DNA of 64,000 bases from an uncultured Bacteroidales bacterium (GTDB lineage Bacteria > Bacteroidota > Bacteroidia > Bacteroidales > Muribaculaceae), in the NCBI GenBank assembly GCA_947173955.1, contig CAMWHE010000002.1:58931-122930 (forward strand). The letters run 5' to 3'. How positions within the stretch are numbered: the first letter of the stretch is position 1; each line of letters opens with the position of its first letter. Positions 10,428 through 18,992 of this stretch are shown one piece after another. Under the pieces are notes generated by a model that did not search any database, was not told where the DNA came from, and saw nothing but the letters and a program-made list of their open reading frames with translations. The position numbers and the translations under genes are program-made.

Positions 10428-11663
10428 ATGTCCAACCCACTATATACCACAGCCATACGGGCTATGTCATGCGGCATAAGGCTCGGCGCGTTGCGATCAC
10501 CTAAACTGCGCAAGATGCGCGACGGCCAGAAGGCCGCCGACGAGTATCTCGGCTCCCACATCGACCCGGAATCACGTCCCATATGGATTCATGCAGCCTC
10601 CCTCGGCGAATTCGAGCAGGGACGTCCACTCATAGAGAGAATCCGTCGGGAATATACTGACAGAAAAATCCTGCTGACATTCTTCTCCCCATCAGGCTAT
10701 GAAGTGAGAAAGAACTATCCGCAGGTTGATGCGGTCAGCTATCTGCCTCTTGACACCCCGAAACGCGTACGCAGATTTCTTGACCTCGTCAACCCTTCAG
10801 TAGCCATCTTCGTAAAATACGAATTTTGGGGCAATTATCTCGAGGAACTATCTCGTCGCCACATCCCGACATATATTATCTCGGCCATTTTCAGACCGGG
10901 ACAGATATTCTTCAAGCCATGGGGCGGATATTTCCGCAATATGCTCCGCACATTCCGGACTATATACCTTCAGGATCAGGCTTCAGCTGATCTGCTCGCC
11001 TCTATTGGCATTGAAAATACCGTCGTAGCCGGGGACACCCGCTTCGATCGCGTTACCGATATAATGAATACTACCACTGAGATGCCTGAGATAGAACGCT
11101 TTGCCAATTCAGGCAGCCTGTGCGTAATTGCCGGCAGCAGCTGGTCTCAGGATGAGGACATATATATCCCGTGGTTTAATGCCCACCCCGACGTGAAACT
11201 AATCATTGCTCCTCACGAATTCGATTCCGAACGAATCGCTACGCTATCAAAACGTCTGAACAACGGAGCTGTAGCACTCTCTGTCTATGACGGAAATACC
11301 TCTCCGCAGGCTCTGATTGTCGACTGTTTCGGGATGCTTGCCGCCATGTACCGTTACTGCTCGATCGCCTATATAGGTGGAGGCTTCGGCGCAGGCATAC
11401 ATAATATCAACGAGGCCGCCGTCTACGACCTTCCGGTCATCTTCGGTCCACGCTACGCCAAATTCAAAGAAGCGATAGATCTGATTGCCCTTGAAGGTGC
11501 ATTCACAGTAAGCACAAGAGAGCAATTCGAAGCTGTGATGGACTCCCTTCTCGATCCGGACCTCCGCATGAATGCAGCTCACACAGCCGGCGACTATGTG
11601 CGCTCACAGCTTGGAGCCACAGACCGTATATTCGCCGACCTGAAAGGCGAGTTTGCACAATAA
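10428..11663 (+). CDS. waaA: 3-deoxy-D-manno-octulosonic acid (Kdo) transferase
   Basis: WaaA (KdtA) transfers Kdo from CMP-Kdo to the lipid A precursor at the inner membrane. The sequence AASLGEFEQGRPLIE carries the conserved catalytic Glu region. VKYEFWGNYLEELSRR and GGGFGAGIHNINEAAVYDLPVIFGP are characteristic of the family's N- and C-terminal GT-B halves. The ATG at 10428 is chosen over the ORF-track start at 10359 because the latter lies deep in the preceding gene. The protein is then 411 residues, normal for the family. The N-terminal anchor is short. Its substrate pathway connects with the lpxD-lpxC-lpxA operon at 45.8 kb. Confidence 0.95.
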   Translation: MSNPLYTTAIRAMSCGIRLGALRSPKLRKMRDGQKAADEYLGSHIDPESRPIWIHAASLGEFEQGRPLIERIRREYTDRKILLTFFSPSGYEVRKNYPQVDAVSYLPLDTPKRVRRFLDLVNPSVAIFVKYEFWGNYLEELSRRHIPTYIISAIFRPGQIFFKPWGGYFRNMLRTFRTIYLQDQASADLLASIGIENTVVAGDTRFDRVTDIMNTTTEMPEIERFANSGSLCVIAGSSWSQDEDIYIPWFNAHPDVKLIIAPHEFDSERIATLSKRLNNGAVALSVYDGNTSPQALIVDCFGMLAAMYRYCSIAYIGGGFGAGIHNINEAAVYDLPVIFGPRYAKFKEAIDLIALEGAFTVSTREQFEAVMDSLLDPDLRMNAAHTAGDYVRSQLGATDRIFADLKGEFAQ

Positions 11664-11683
11664 GAGCAAAATCACTATCTTTG
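11653..11683 (+). promoter_or_regulatory. Promoter of glyS
   Basis: TTG at 11653-11655, 20 bases, then TATCTTTG at 11676-11683 is an exact Bacteroidota promoter. The -33 element sits inside the last codons of waaA and the -7 lies 28 bases before the glyS ATG. Confidence 0.8.
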
Positions 11684-11710
11684 TAAAATAAATACATAAA
11701 ACTCAAAATA

Positions 11711-13255
11711 ATGGCACAACAAGAAGATGTATTCAAAAAAATCGTTTCACACGCCAAGGAATACGGTTTCGTCTTTCAATCAAGTGAAATATATGACGGA
11801 CTCTCTGCCGTCTATGACTACGGTCAGAACGGTGTAGAGCTCAAAAACAATATCAAACGCTACTGGTGGGACGCAATGACCCTCCTGCATGAGAATATTG
11901 TCGGTATCGACTCCGCTATCTTCATGCACCCCACGATCTGGAAAGCCTCTGGTCACGTAGATGCCTTCAATGACCCCCTCATCGACAACCGCGACTCCAA
12001 GAAGCGCTATCGTGCCGACGTACTCATCGAAGACGAGCTCGCTAAAATCGACGAAAAAATTGAAAAGGAAGTGGCAAAAGCTGCCAAGAAATTCGGCGAT
12101 ACGTTTGATGCTGACCTCTTCCGCTCTACCAATCCCCGTGTACTCGAACACAAAGCCAAACGTGACGCCATCCATGAGCGCTTTGCCAAGGCTATGAATG
12201 ACAACAATCTCGAAGAGCTTCGCCAGATCATCATTGACTGCGAAATCGTCGATCCAATCTCCGGCACCAAAAACTGGACCGATGTGCGCCAGTTCAACCT
12301 CATGTTCAAGACAGAAATGGGATCTACAGCAGACGGCGCCATGACAGTCTACCTCCGTCCGGAGACAGCACAGGGCATCTTTGTCAACTATCTCAATGTA
12401 CAGAAGACAGGCCGCATGCGCATTCCCTTCGGTATCGCTCAGATCGGCAAGGCCTTCCGCAATGAAATCGTAGCGCGCCAGTTCATCTTCCGTATGCGCG
12501 AATTCGAGCAGATGGAAATGCAGTTCTTCGTGCGTCCCGGTGAAGAACTCAAGTGGTTCCAGCAGTGGAAGGAAACACGTCTTAAATGGCACAAGGCTCT
12601 CGGCCTCGGCGACGAAAAATATCGCTACCATGACCATGACAAACTGGCTCATTACGCTAATGCAGCCACCGACATCGAGTTCCAGATGCCTTTCGGATTC
12701 AAGGAAGTCGAGGGTATCCACTCCCGCACCAACTTCGACCTCTCACAGCACGAGAAATATTCAGGCAAGAATATCAAATACTTCGATCCGGAACTCAACG
12801 AGAGCTACACTCCCTATGTCATCGAGACCTCGATCGGTGTCGATCGTATGTTCCTCTCCGTACTCTGCTCAAGCTATGAAGAGCAGCCTCTGGCCAACGG
12901 TGAGACGCGCGTAGTCCTCCACCTTCCCCCGGCACTCGCCCCGGTCAAATGCGCCGTTATGCCGCTGGTACGTAAAGACGGTCTTCCCGAAAAAGCCCGT
13001 GAAATCGTCAACGACCTCAAATTTGACTTCTCGACCCACTACGACGAGAAAGACTCCATCGGTAAGCGCTATCGCCGTCAGGATGCTATCGGTACCCCCT
13101 TCTGCATTACAGTTGACCATCAGACACTCGAAGACAATACCGTCACACTCCGCGAACGTGATTCGATGGAACAGACCCGCGTCAGCGTCGACGACCTCCA
13201 CCGTCTTATCCATGACCGCGTGAGCCTCAACTCACTGCTTCGCCGTCTGGGTTAA
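11711..13255 (+). CDS. glyS: Glycine--tRNA ligase, homodimeric type
   Basis: This class II synthetase attaches glycine to tRNA-Gly. It is the single-chain alpha2 form (514 residues), not the alpha/beta tetramer. Visible motifs are VDPISGTKNWTDVRQFNLM, RPETAQGIFVNY, the motif 2 region FRNEIVARQFIFRMREFEQMEMQ, and ETSIGVDRMFL near the C-terminal active-site motif 3. The anticodon-binding domain occupies roughly the last 110 residues. The gene has its own promoter and is followed by an inverted repeat. Confidence 0.97.
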   Translation: MAQQEDVFKKIVSHAKEYGFVFQSSEIYDGLSAVYDYGQNGVELKNNIKRYWWDAMTLLHENIVGIDSAIFMHPTIWKASGHVDAFNDPLIDNRDSKKRYRADVLIEDELAKIDEKIEKEVAKAAKKFGDTFDADLFRSTNPRVLEHKAKRDAIHERFAKAMNDNNLEELRQIIIDCEIVDPISGTKNWTDVRQFNLMFKTEMGSTADGAMTVYLRPETAQGIFVNYLNVQKTGRMRIPFGIAQIGKAFRNEIVARQFIFRMREFEQMEMQFFVRPGEELKWFQQWKETRLKWHKALGLGDEKYRYHDHDKLAHYANAATDIEFQMPFGFKEVEGIHSRTNFDLSQHEKYSGKNIKYFDPELNESYTPYVIETSIGVDRMFLSVLCSSYEEQPLANGETRVVLHLPPALAPVKCAVMPLVRKDGLPEKAREIVNDLKFDFSTHYDEKDSIGKRYRRQDAIGTPFCITVDHQTLEDNTVTLRERDSMEQTRVSVDDLHRLIHDRVSLNSLLRRLG

Positions 13256-13269
13256 TAATCATTAAATCA

Positions 13270-13307
13270 CAACGGCTTGCGCAACATCCATGCGACGCAA
13301 GCCGTTG
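13270..13307 (+). terminator. Hairpin downstream of glyS
   Basis: A perfect 12-base stem, CAACGGCTTGCG pairing with CGCAAGCCGTTG, with a 14-base loop. No long T run follows, so it may be a processing or stabilising hairpin rather than a strict intrinsic terminator. Confidence 0.55.
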
Positions 13308-13341
13308 ATAATACAAAATTTACCCTGACATCTGCAAAAAA

Positions 13342-13959
13342 ATGAATAAAGGAAACAAAATACTGATAGGCATAGGCCTGTTTATAGTCCTGCTCATAGG
13401 TATGGGCGGCTGTACCTATAACGGCATGATGCGTGCCGACGAAGAGGTAAACAATGCCTGGAGCAATGTAGAAGCACAGTATCAGCGCCGTGCGGATCTA
13501 ATCCCCAATCTGGTATCTACAGTTAAGGGTTATGCGGCGCATGAAGCTGAAGTGCTTGAGAAAGTGACTTACGCACGCGCAGGAATGGAGAGTGCAGCCG
13601 AAGCTGCCCAGACTGCCATTGCCTCTACGGGCCCTGACGCCTCTGAAGCCCAGCTCGTAGATTATATGAAAACCCAGGAGCGTCTGAAAGAAGCCATGGG
13701 CATCTATATCAACGCCGTTCATGAAGCCTACCCGGAGCTGAAAGCTAACGAAAATTTTGAAAAACTTCAGGATGAACTAGCTGGAACCGAAAGCCGTGTC
13801 ACAAAAGCTCGTCAGGACTACAATGCAGTAGTGAAAAACTATAACGTGAAAGTCCGTCGATTCCCGGCCAATATGCTCGCCGGAATGTTCGGTTTTTCGC
13901 CCCGCCAGAGTTTCCAGGCCGAAGCCGGAGCTGAAAAAGCGCCTAAAGTCGAATTCTAA
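13342..13959 (+). CDS. LemA family protein
   Basis: This 205-residue protein has an N-terminal membrane segment (residues 6-24, KILIGIGLFIVLLIGMGGC). The LemA core follows: NAWSNVEAQYQRRADLIPNLV, helical repeats, and KARQDYNAVVKNYN near residue 155, with FPANMLAGMFGF toward the end. LemA proteins are membrane-bound helical bundles of uncertain function, found across bacteria. The sequence GMGGC could also be read as a lipobox, so it may be a lipoprotein. The FKBP gene starts 22 bases downstream, so the two are probably co-transcribed. Confidence 0.92.
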   Translation: MNKGNKILIGIGLFIVLLIGMGGCTYNGMMRADEEVNNAWSNVEAQYQRRADLIPNLVSTVKGYAAHEAEVLEKVTYARAGMESAAEAAQTAIASTGPDASEAQLVDYMKTQERLKEAMGIYINAVHEAYPELKANENFEKLQDELAGTESRVTKARQDYNAVVKNYNVKVRRFPANMLAGMFGFSPRQSFQAEAGAEKAPKVEF

Positions 13960-13981
13960 CCCTCACGACCATTACCTATCA

Positions 13982-14542
13982 ATGAGAAATTTACGCCTCC
14001 TACTACCGGCTATTTTTACCGTACTTCTGGTTGCTTCAGCTTGTAACAGCGACGACACATGGACCGAATACGAAGAGTGGCGTCAGACCAACGACCAGTG
14101 GTTTCAGTCACAGCTCAACCTTCAGGACTCCGATGGCAAGCTGTTCTACAGTCGTCTCGCTCCGCAGTGGGACAAGGGATCATATATACTGATACATTAT
14201 TTCAATGACCGCGCCTTAACCGAAGGAAATCTTTCGCCCCTATACACAAGTACGGTAAATGTAAAATATATCGGACGCCTATATAATGACGAGCCATTTG
14301 ACTCATCATTCGTCAACAAGACACACGGAGACAGCATCTTCCAGACCAAGCTGTCTGATGTCATAACCGGCTGGACTATAGCGCTGGAGGATATGCGTGT
14401 AGGCGACAGTGCCCGTATTGTTGTTCCGCAGGGACTCGCATACGGCGGCAGTTCGCAGGGCTCAATCCTACCGTACAGCGCCCTTCAGTTTGACATAAAA
14501 CTCGTCGATATACCCTACTACGAGGTTCCCGACAGAGATTAA
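13982..14542 (+). CDS. FKBP-type peptidyl-prolyl cis-trans isomerase lipoprotein
   Basis: The 186-residue protein starts with a lipoprotein signal (LLVASAC, Cys about residue 21). It ends with an FKBP domain: VNVKYIGRLYNDEPFDSSF, then VITGWTIALEDMRVGDSARIVVPQ, then LAYGG and the beta strand LQFDIKLVDI. These correspond to the classic FKBP sequence with most active-site aromatics kept. It should act as a proline isomerase or chaperone in the periplasm, attached to a membrane. The 5-prime neighbour is LemA and a hairpin follows the stop. Confidence 0.93.
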   Translation: MRNLRLLLPAIFTVLLVASACNSDDTWTEYEEWRQTNDQWFQSQLNLQDSDGKLFYSRLAPQWDKGSYILIHYFNDRALTEGNLSPLYTSTVNVKYIGRLYNDEPFDSSFVNKTHGDSIFQTKLSDVITGWTIALEDMRVGDSARIVVPQGLAYGGSSQGSILPYSALQFDIKLVDIPYYEVPDRD

Positions 14543-14570
14543 AGCGACCGGCCATACGACCTCAAATAAA

Positions 14571-14604
14571 GGACGCACCTCCATTACGCTGTGGAGGCGC
14601 GTCC
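14571..14604 (+). terminator. Hairpin downstream of the FKBP gene
   Basis: GGACGCACCTCCA pairs with TGGAGGCGCGTCC with one A-C mismatch and an 8-base loop. It sits between the FKBP stop and the clostripain gene and lacks a clear T tract, so termination is likely but not certain. Confidence 0.5.
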
Positions 14605-14666
14605 AATCTCATAAAAAATGACCTGACCAATTATTATTACTCCGCCCTAACTTCCACATCTATTCA

Positions 14667-15824
14667 ATGAAATCACTCACACGCTACATAAACAAAATCC
14701 TGCCTGCAATCATGTGGGTAGCTATTGCGACACTTACATCATGCCACGAACCGCCATATGAGGAATTAACGCCCCGTACCGTCCTTGTTTATATGGTATC
14801 TCATAACAACCTTAACTCCTACTCTATTTCCGACATCGGAGAGATGCAGCAGGCTGCCATGTCCGGACATCTCGGCCCATCACGACTCATCGTCTACCGT
14901 CATCCATACGGTGCAGACCCTTCTCTTTACGAGATACTTCCGGACGGAACGACATCGCTGCTGAAGACATACGATGAGTCGCGTCCATCGATCAGCTCAC
15001 TGCGTCTTGAGGAAGTCATCGCCGATACCAAAGCTATCGCACCGGCCGAGAACTACGGACTCATATTCTGGGGTCACGGAACCGGATATGTTCAGAATGG
15101 CATCACCCCGCTGAGCTATGGTGGCGAGACTATCAACGGAAGCACCTACTGGATGAATGTAACGGATATGGCGGACGCTTTAGGAACCGGACAGTTTGAC
15201 TGGATATACTTCGACTGCTGCTTTATGGGAGGTGTCGAAGTCGCCTATGAATTACGCCACGCCGCCGACTACATTATTGCCTCAGCGACGGAGCTTCCGG
15301 CAGAAGGTATGCCCTACCAACTTACCCTTCGCCACCTTATGCCTGCAAATTCCGATCTGCAAGCAGCGACACAGTCTACATTTGACTACTTCAACGGCTA
15401 TACCGGAGCAAAACGGACATGCACCATGTCACTGATCCGCACGGATGCTCTCGATGATTTGGCATCAGCTGTTCGTCATGTAGTGACAAATACTGCAGGT
15501 CTACCCGAAGGCTATTCTGTGCAGCCATTCCAGACCCCTGACGATCATCTGCGCTATGGCTGGTCATACTATGACCTATCACACTACGCATCAGCTCTAT
15601 TGCCCGAATATGACGTCCTGACGCAAGCTATTGACCGGGCTGTTCCCCTCAGATTTGCCACTCCGAAGCTGTGGAACATCACCCCTCTGACGAACCATTG
15701 CGGCCTTTCAACGTTAATAATAGAAAAAGCCGACGACCCGGATCTTGACAAGTATAATTATCGCCAGCTTGCATGGTGGAACGACGTCGTCAGCTATCGA
15801 TTTAAAAACGCTGATTCACTATAA
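14667..15824 (+). CDS. Clostripain-like (C11 family) cysteine peptidase lipoprotein
   Basis: The 385-residue protein has a lipoprotein signal ending in LTSC (Cys about residue 26). The C11 fold then follows. TVLVYMVSHNNLN begins the domain, GLIFWGHGTGY holds the catalytic His, and FDCCFMGGVEVAYEL holds the catalytic Cys, followed by YIIASATELPAEGMPY. C11 enzymes cleave after Arg or Lys and often mature themselves by autocleavage; Bacteroidales carry many. It is expected on the outer or inner membrane facing the periplasm or the outside. Its substrate is unknown. The MscS gene begins 12 bases after its stop. Confidence 0.92.
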   Translation: MKSLTRYINKILPAIMWVAIATLTSCHEPPYEELTPRTVLVYMVSHNNLNSYSISDIGEMQQAAMSGHLGPSRLIVYRHPYGADPSLYEILPDGTTSLLKTYDESRPSISSLRLEEVIADTKAIAPAENYGLIFWGHGTGYVQNGITPLSYGGETINGSTYWMNVTDMADALGTGQFDWIYFDCCFMGGVEVAYELRHAADYIIASATELPAEGMPYQLTLRHLMPANSDLQAATQSTFDYFNGYTGAKRTCTMSLIRTDALDDLASAVRHVVTNTAGLPEGYSVQPFQTPDDHLRYGWSYYDLSHYASALLPEYDVLTQAIDRAVPLRFATPKLWNITPLTNHCGLSTLIIEKADDPDLDKYNYRQLAWWNDVVSYRFKNADSL

Positions 15825-15836
15825 CTGACATCCATT

Positions 15837-16994
15837 ATGCTGCAGACTGACACACCACCCGCATTACCTGTCGACATTCCTTCGCCAACACAGGCTCTAA
15901 AGGAGATGCGCAACCTTACATTCGATGAATTCCTTGACCAATTCATACAGAGCTGTGTACAGTTTGCCATACATCTGGCTGTCGCCATAATCGTATTCTA
16001 TATCGGACGCTTCATCATCAAGCGTCTGTACCGCTTTGTCGGAACAATTCTTCTGCGCCGCCGCGCCGATCCGTCGCTGACCACATTCATTCTTTCGACA
16101 GTTAAGATAATACTTTATTTTATCCTGATTATCACTGTCATAGGAATACTTGGCATTGAGACGAGCTCCTTCCTTGCCCTATTTGCTTCTGCGGGTGTCG
16201 CCATCGGTATGGCGCTGAGCGGCACGCTCCAGAATTTCGCAGGGGGCGTCCTCATCCTTCTGCTAAAGCCCTACAAGGTAGGCGACTATATCGAAGCGCA
16301 AGGCTACGCAGGCACTGTTGCCGAAATTCAGATCTTCCACACACTCATCACTACTCCTGACAATAAGGCGATAATCATCCCTAACGGCGGACTCTCGACC
16401 TCGAGCATCAACAACTGGTCTGCCCGAGGCCAGCGCCGGATCTCATGGAATATAGCCATCTCCTATGGAGATGATGTCGAGGCCGCACGTCAGGCCATCA
16501 TGAAGATATTCTCTGAAGAACCACGCATTCTTCAAGGCTCATCGCCTGATATGTCGTCCGCACAGGCAGAAGCCATTACGGCCTTCGGAGACGCAATACC
16601 TTCCGCTGAAACAGCGGTTACAGATAAAACCAAACGCACTAAGGTTCAACGTAAACCGGGCTTTTTCTACCGTCTTTTCCACAACCGCCGCCGCGTGGAA
16701 AGCGCTCTCGCCCGATGGAACGCATCCCGCACGGCACGTCTTGAATCACTCATTCCAAAAGTCGACTTCACGCCGAAAGTTGTTGTCAGTGAACTTGCCG
16801 ACAGCAGTGTCAATCTGTCAGCGCGCGCATGGGTCAACACACCCGACTACTGGAATGTATTCTATCTCCTTAACGAGCGTTTCTATACCGAGTTGCCCAA
16901 GGCTGCCGGCATCTCATTCCCGTTCCCGCAGATGGATGTCCATATTCAGCAGCCAAGTGAAAAAGCTGAAATTGCTGACGACAACAAAAATTAA
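15837..16994 (+). CDS. MscS family mechanosensitive channel with a cytoplasmic insertion
   Basis: The protein (385 residues) has three membrane segments (about 43-60, 85-108, 112-145). The third contains the pore helix and beta-domain sequence ASAGVAIGMALSGTLQNFAGG, followed by KPYKVGDYIEAQGYAGTV and IPNGGLSTSSINNWS. This is the small MscS type, which releases solutes under osmotic downshock. Between EEPRIL (about 233) and KVVVSELADSSVNL (about 313) there is an extra segment of about 80 residues rich in Lys, Arg and Ala that typical MscS does not have. The segment interrupts the C-terminal alpha-beta vestibule. It follows the clostripain gene closely. Confidence 0.92.
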   Translation: MLQTDTPPALPVDIPSPTQALKEMRNLTFDEFLDQFIQSCVQFAIHLAVAIIVFYIGRFIIKRLYRFVGTILLRRRADPSLTTFILSTVKIILYFILIITVIGILGIETSSFLALFASAGVAIGMALSGTLQNFAGGVLILLLKPYKVGDYIEAQGYAGTVAEIQIFHTLITTPDNKAIIIPNGGLSTSSINNWSARGQRRISWNIAISYGDDVEAARQAIMKIFSEEPRILQGSSPDMSSAQAEAITAFGDAIPSAETAVTDKTKRTKVQRKPGFFYRLFHNRRRVESALARWNASRTARLESLIPKVDFTPKVVVSELADSSVNLSARAWVNTPDYWNVFYLLNERFYTELPKAAGISFPFPQMDVHIQQPSEKAEIADDNKN

Positions 16995-17069
16995 CGTTAA
17001 AAACAGTTTTTTAATAGCAGGAAGCTTTTTTATTGCCATTACCATCCCATACCTATCACTATTTTTTAT

Positions 17070-17264
17070 TAACTTTGCCAATGAGTATAGCCACGCGTCG
17101 ACAGGCACTCGCGACTGCGATCTCAGGCATATCAGCGTCACTGTGGTACGCTGATGCAACATTACTAACTGCCTGACGCCATTAACTCGACACGACACGC
17201 TGATACCCACCGCCTCGCCAACACTTTGACAGAGGCCACCGCTCTGATAATAAAAAGAAAAATA
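17070..17264 (+). promoter_or_regulatory. Probable promoter and structured leader of recJ
   Basis: TAACTTTG at 17070-17077 matches the -7 consensus, although no TTG lies at the right distance upstream. About 180 bases of non-coding leader follow before the recJ ATG. The leader contains an 8-base perfect stem (ATCAGCGT with ACGCTGAT, 17131-17138 and 17148-17155). It also contains the sequence CAGGCA twice, at about 17102 and 17124, and its complement TGCCTG near 17172. The last could allow alternative pairing. No known riboswitch class is recognised. Confidence 0.4.
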
Positions 17265-18992
17265 ATGATAAGTAAATGGAATTACTTACCCCTGACATCA
17301 GACCAAAAGATAGCGGAAGCCGCGCTCGCTCAGCGATTTGCGACTGTTCCGCCTATTAGCGAGCTGCTCGTTCAGCGGGGTGTCACTTCGCCGGAAGAGG
17401 CCGACCGTTTTTTCCGGCCATCTCTGCGTGACCTCCATGACCCGTTCCTGATGCCCGACATGGACAAGGCTGTCAACAGGCTGAACCGTGCACTGGGGTC
17501 AAAAGAAAAAATAATGGTATACGGCGACTATGATGTCGACGGCACTACGGCCGTGGCTCTCGTCTACAAATACCTGCAGAACTTCTACTCCAACATCGAC
17601 TACTATATCCCGACCCGATATGAAGACGGATATGGTATTTCGACCCATACTATCGATGAATTTGTAGAACAGGGTGTCGGACTTGTCATCATTCTTGACT
17701 GCGGTATCAAAGCCATTGAAGAAATTGCCTACGCAAAACAGAAAGGCATTGACTTCATCATCTGCGACCACCATGTCCCTGATGATACTCTCCCTCCTGC
17801 AGCTGCCATACTCAATCCTAAACTTGAGGGATGCACTTATCCCTGCCACGATCTGTCAGGATGCGGAGTCGGGTTTAAACTCATGCAAGCCTTCTCCCAG
17901 AGCAACAACATAGATCCCTCTGAGCTTTACAATATGCTTGATCTCGTCGCCGTATCAATCGCTGCCGACATCGTGCCGATGACTGACGAAAACCGCATAA
18001 TGGCCTATCAGGGACTTAAACGGTTAAACGCCAACCCCAATCTCGGTCTGCGTGCCATCATAAAAATCTCGCAGCTTCTCGGCCGGGAGATCACCATTTC
18101 CGATGTCATATTCAAGATCGGCCCACGCATCAATGCTTCCGGGCGCATGCAGAGCGGAAAAGAAGCTGTTGATCTCCTCGTCGCACGCGACAGCGCCGAC
18201 GCTATGGATCATGCCCGCAACATCGACCAGTACAACAAAGACCGCAAAGAGCTTGACAAGACCATCACCACGGAGGCCAATGCGATAATTGATGCCCGTA
18301 CGGAAGAAGAACTCTCGAAAAAAGCCATTGTAATCTACAATAAAGACTGGCACAAGGGAATCATCGGCATAGTCGCATCGCGACTTACCGAACTATATTA
18401 CAAACCATCTGTCGTACTGACTCTCTCCAACGGTCTGGCAACCGGCTCAGCCCGCTCCGTACAGGGATTTGACATCTACAGCGCAGTCGACTCATGCCGC
18501 GATCTCCTTGAGACTTTCGGAGGTCATACCTATGCCGTCGGCCTATCGATGAAGGAAGAAAATATCGACGAATTTACCCGGCGTTTTGAAAAATATGTCA
18601 GCGACCACATTACCGACAAACAGCTGACTCCGCTTGTCGACATCAATGCTTTCATATCATTTGCCGACATCTCCAACGACTTTGTCGCCCTACTCCGCAA
18701 ATTCAATCCCTTCGGTCCCGGGAATCCCAAACCCGTATTCTGCACACGATCGGTTATGGATTTCGGCACCAGCAAACTCGTCGGAAAACAGCTGGAGCAC
18801 ATCAAGCTTGAACTTGTTGACAATACATCCGGCAAAGTCCTCAATGGTATCGCCTTCAATATGGCTCAATATTTCCCGCACATCACATCCGGCAAGCCGT
18901 TCGACATCTGCTACACTATAGAGGATAATCACCACTCCTCAACGCCGAACGCCATCCAGCTGCTCATCAAGGATATACACATACCTCAATGA
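17265..18992 (+). CDS. recJ: Single-stranded-DNA-specific exonuclease RecJ
   Basis: RecJ degrades single-stranded DNA 5' to 3' in RecFOR recombination and mismatch repair. The DHH phosphoesterase motifs are visible: DYDVDGTTA (about residue 87), ILDCGIKA, and the defining CDHHVP near residue 155. The DHHA1 sequence GIIGIVASRL is near residue 365, with the GSARSVQGFDIYSAV region after it. The ORF track begins at a TTG (17226). The ATG at 17265 (MISKWNYL) is preferred and gives 575 residues, the normal size. The stop overlaps recQ by four bases (ATGA), so the two repair genes are translationally coupled. Confidence 0.96.
   Translation: MISKWNYLPLTSDQKIAEAALAQRFATVPPISELLVQRGVTSPEEADRFFRPSLRDLHDPFLMPDMDKAVNRLNRALGSKEKIMVYGDYDVDGTTAVALVYKYLQNFYSNIDYYIPTRYEDGYGISTHTIDEFVEQGVGLVIILDCGIKAIEEIAYAKQKGIDFIICDHHVPDDTLPPAAAILNPKLEGCTYPCHDLSGCGVGFKLMQAFSQSNNIDPSELYNMLDLVAVSIAADIVPMTDENRIMAYQGLKRLNANPNLGLRAIIKISQLLGREITISDVIFKIGPRINASGRMQSGKEAVDLLVARDSADAMDHARNIDQYNKDRKELDKTITTEANAIIDARTEEELSKKAIVIYNKDWHKGIIGIVASRLTELYYKPSVVLTLSNGLATGSARSVQGFDIYSAVDSCRDLLETFGGHTYAVGLSMKEENIDEFTRRFEKYVSDHITDKQLTPLVDINAFISFADISNDFVALLRKFNPFGPGNPKPVFCTRSVMDFGTSKLVGKQLEHIKLELVDNTSGKVLNGIAFNMAQYFPHITSGKPFDICYTIEDNHHSSTPNAIQLLIKDIHIPQ

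Noticed and set aside
11780-12721. 313-residue minus-strand ORF
   Set aside because: Antisense to glyS and without any family features.
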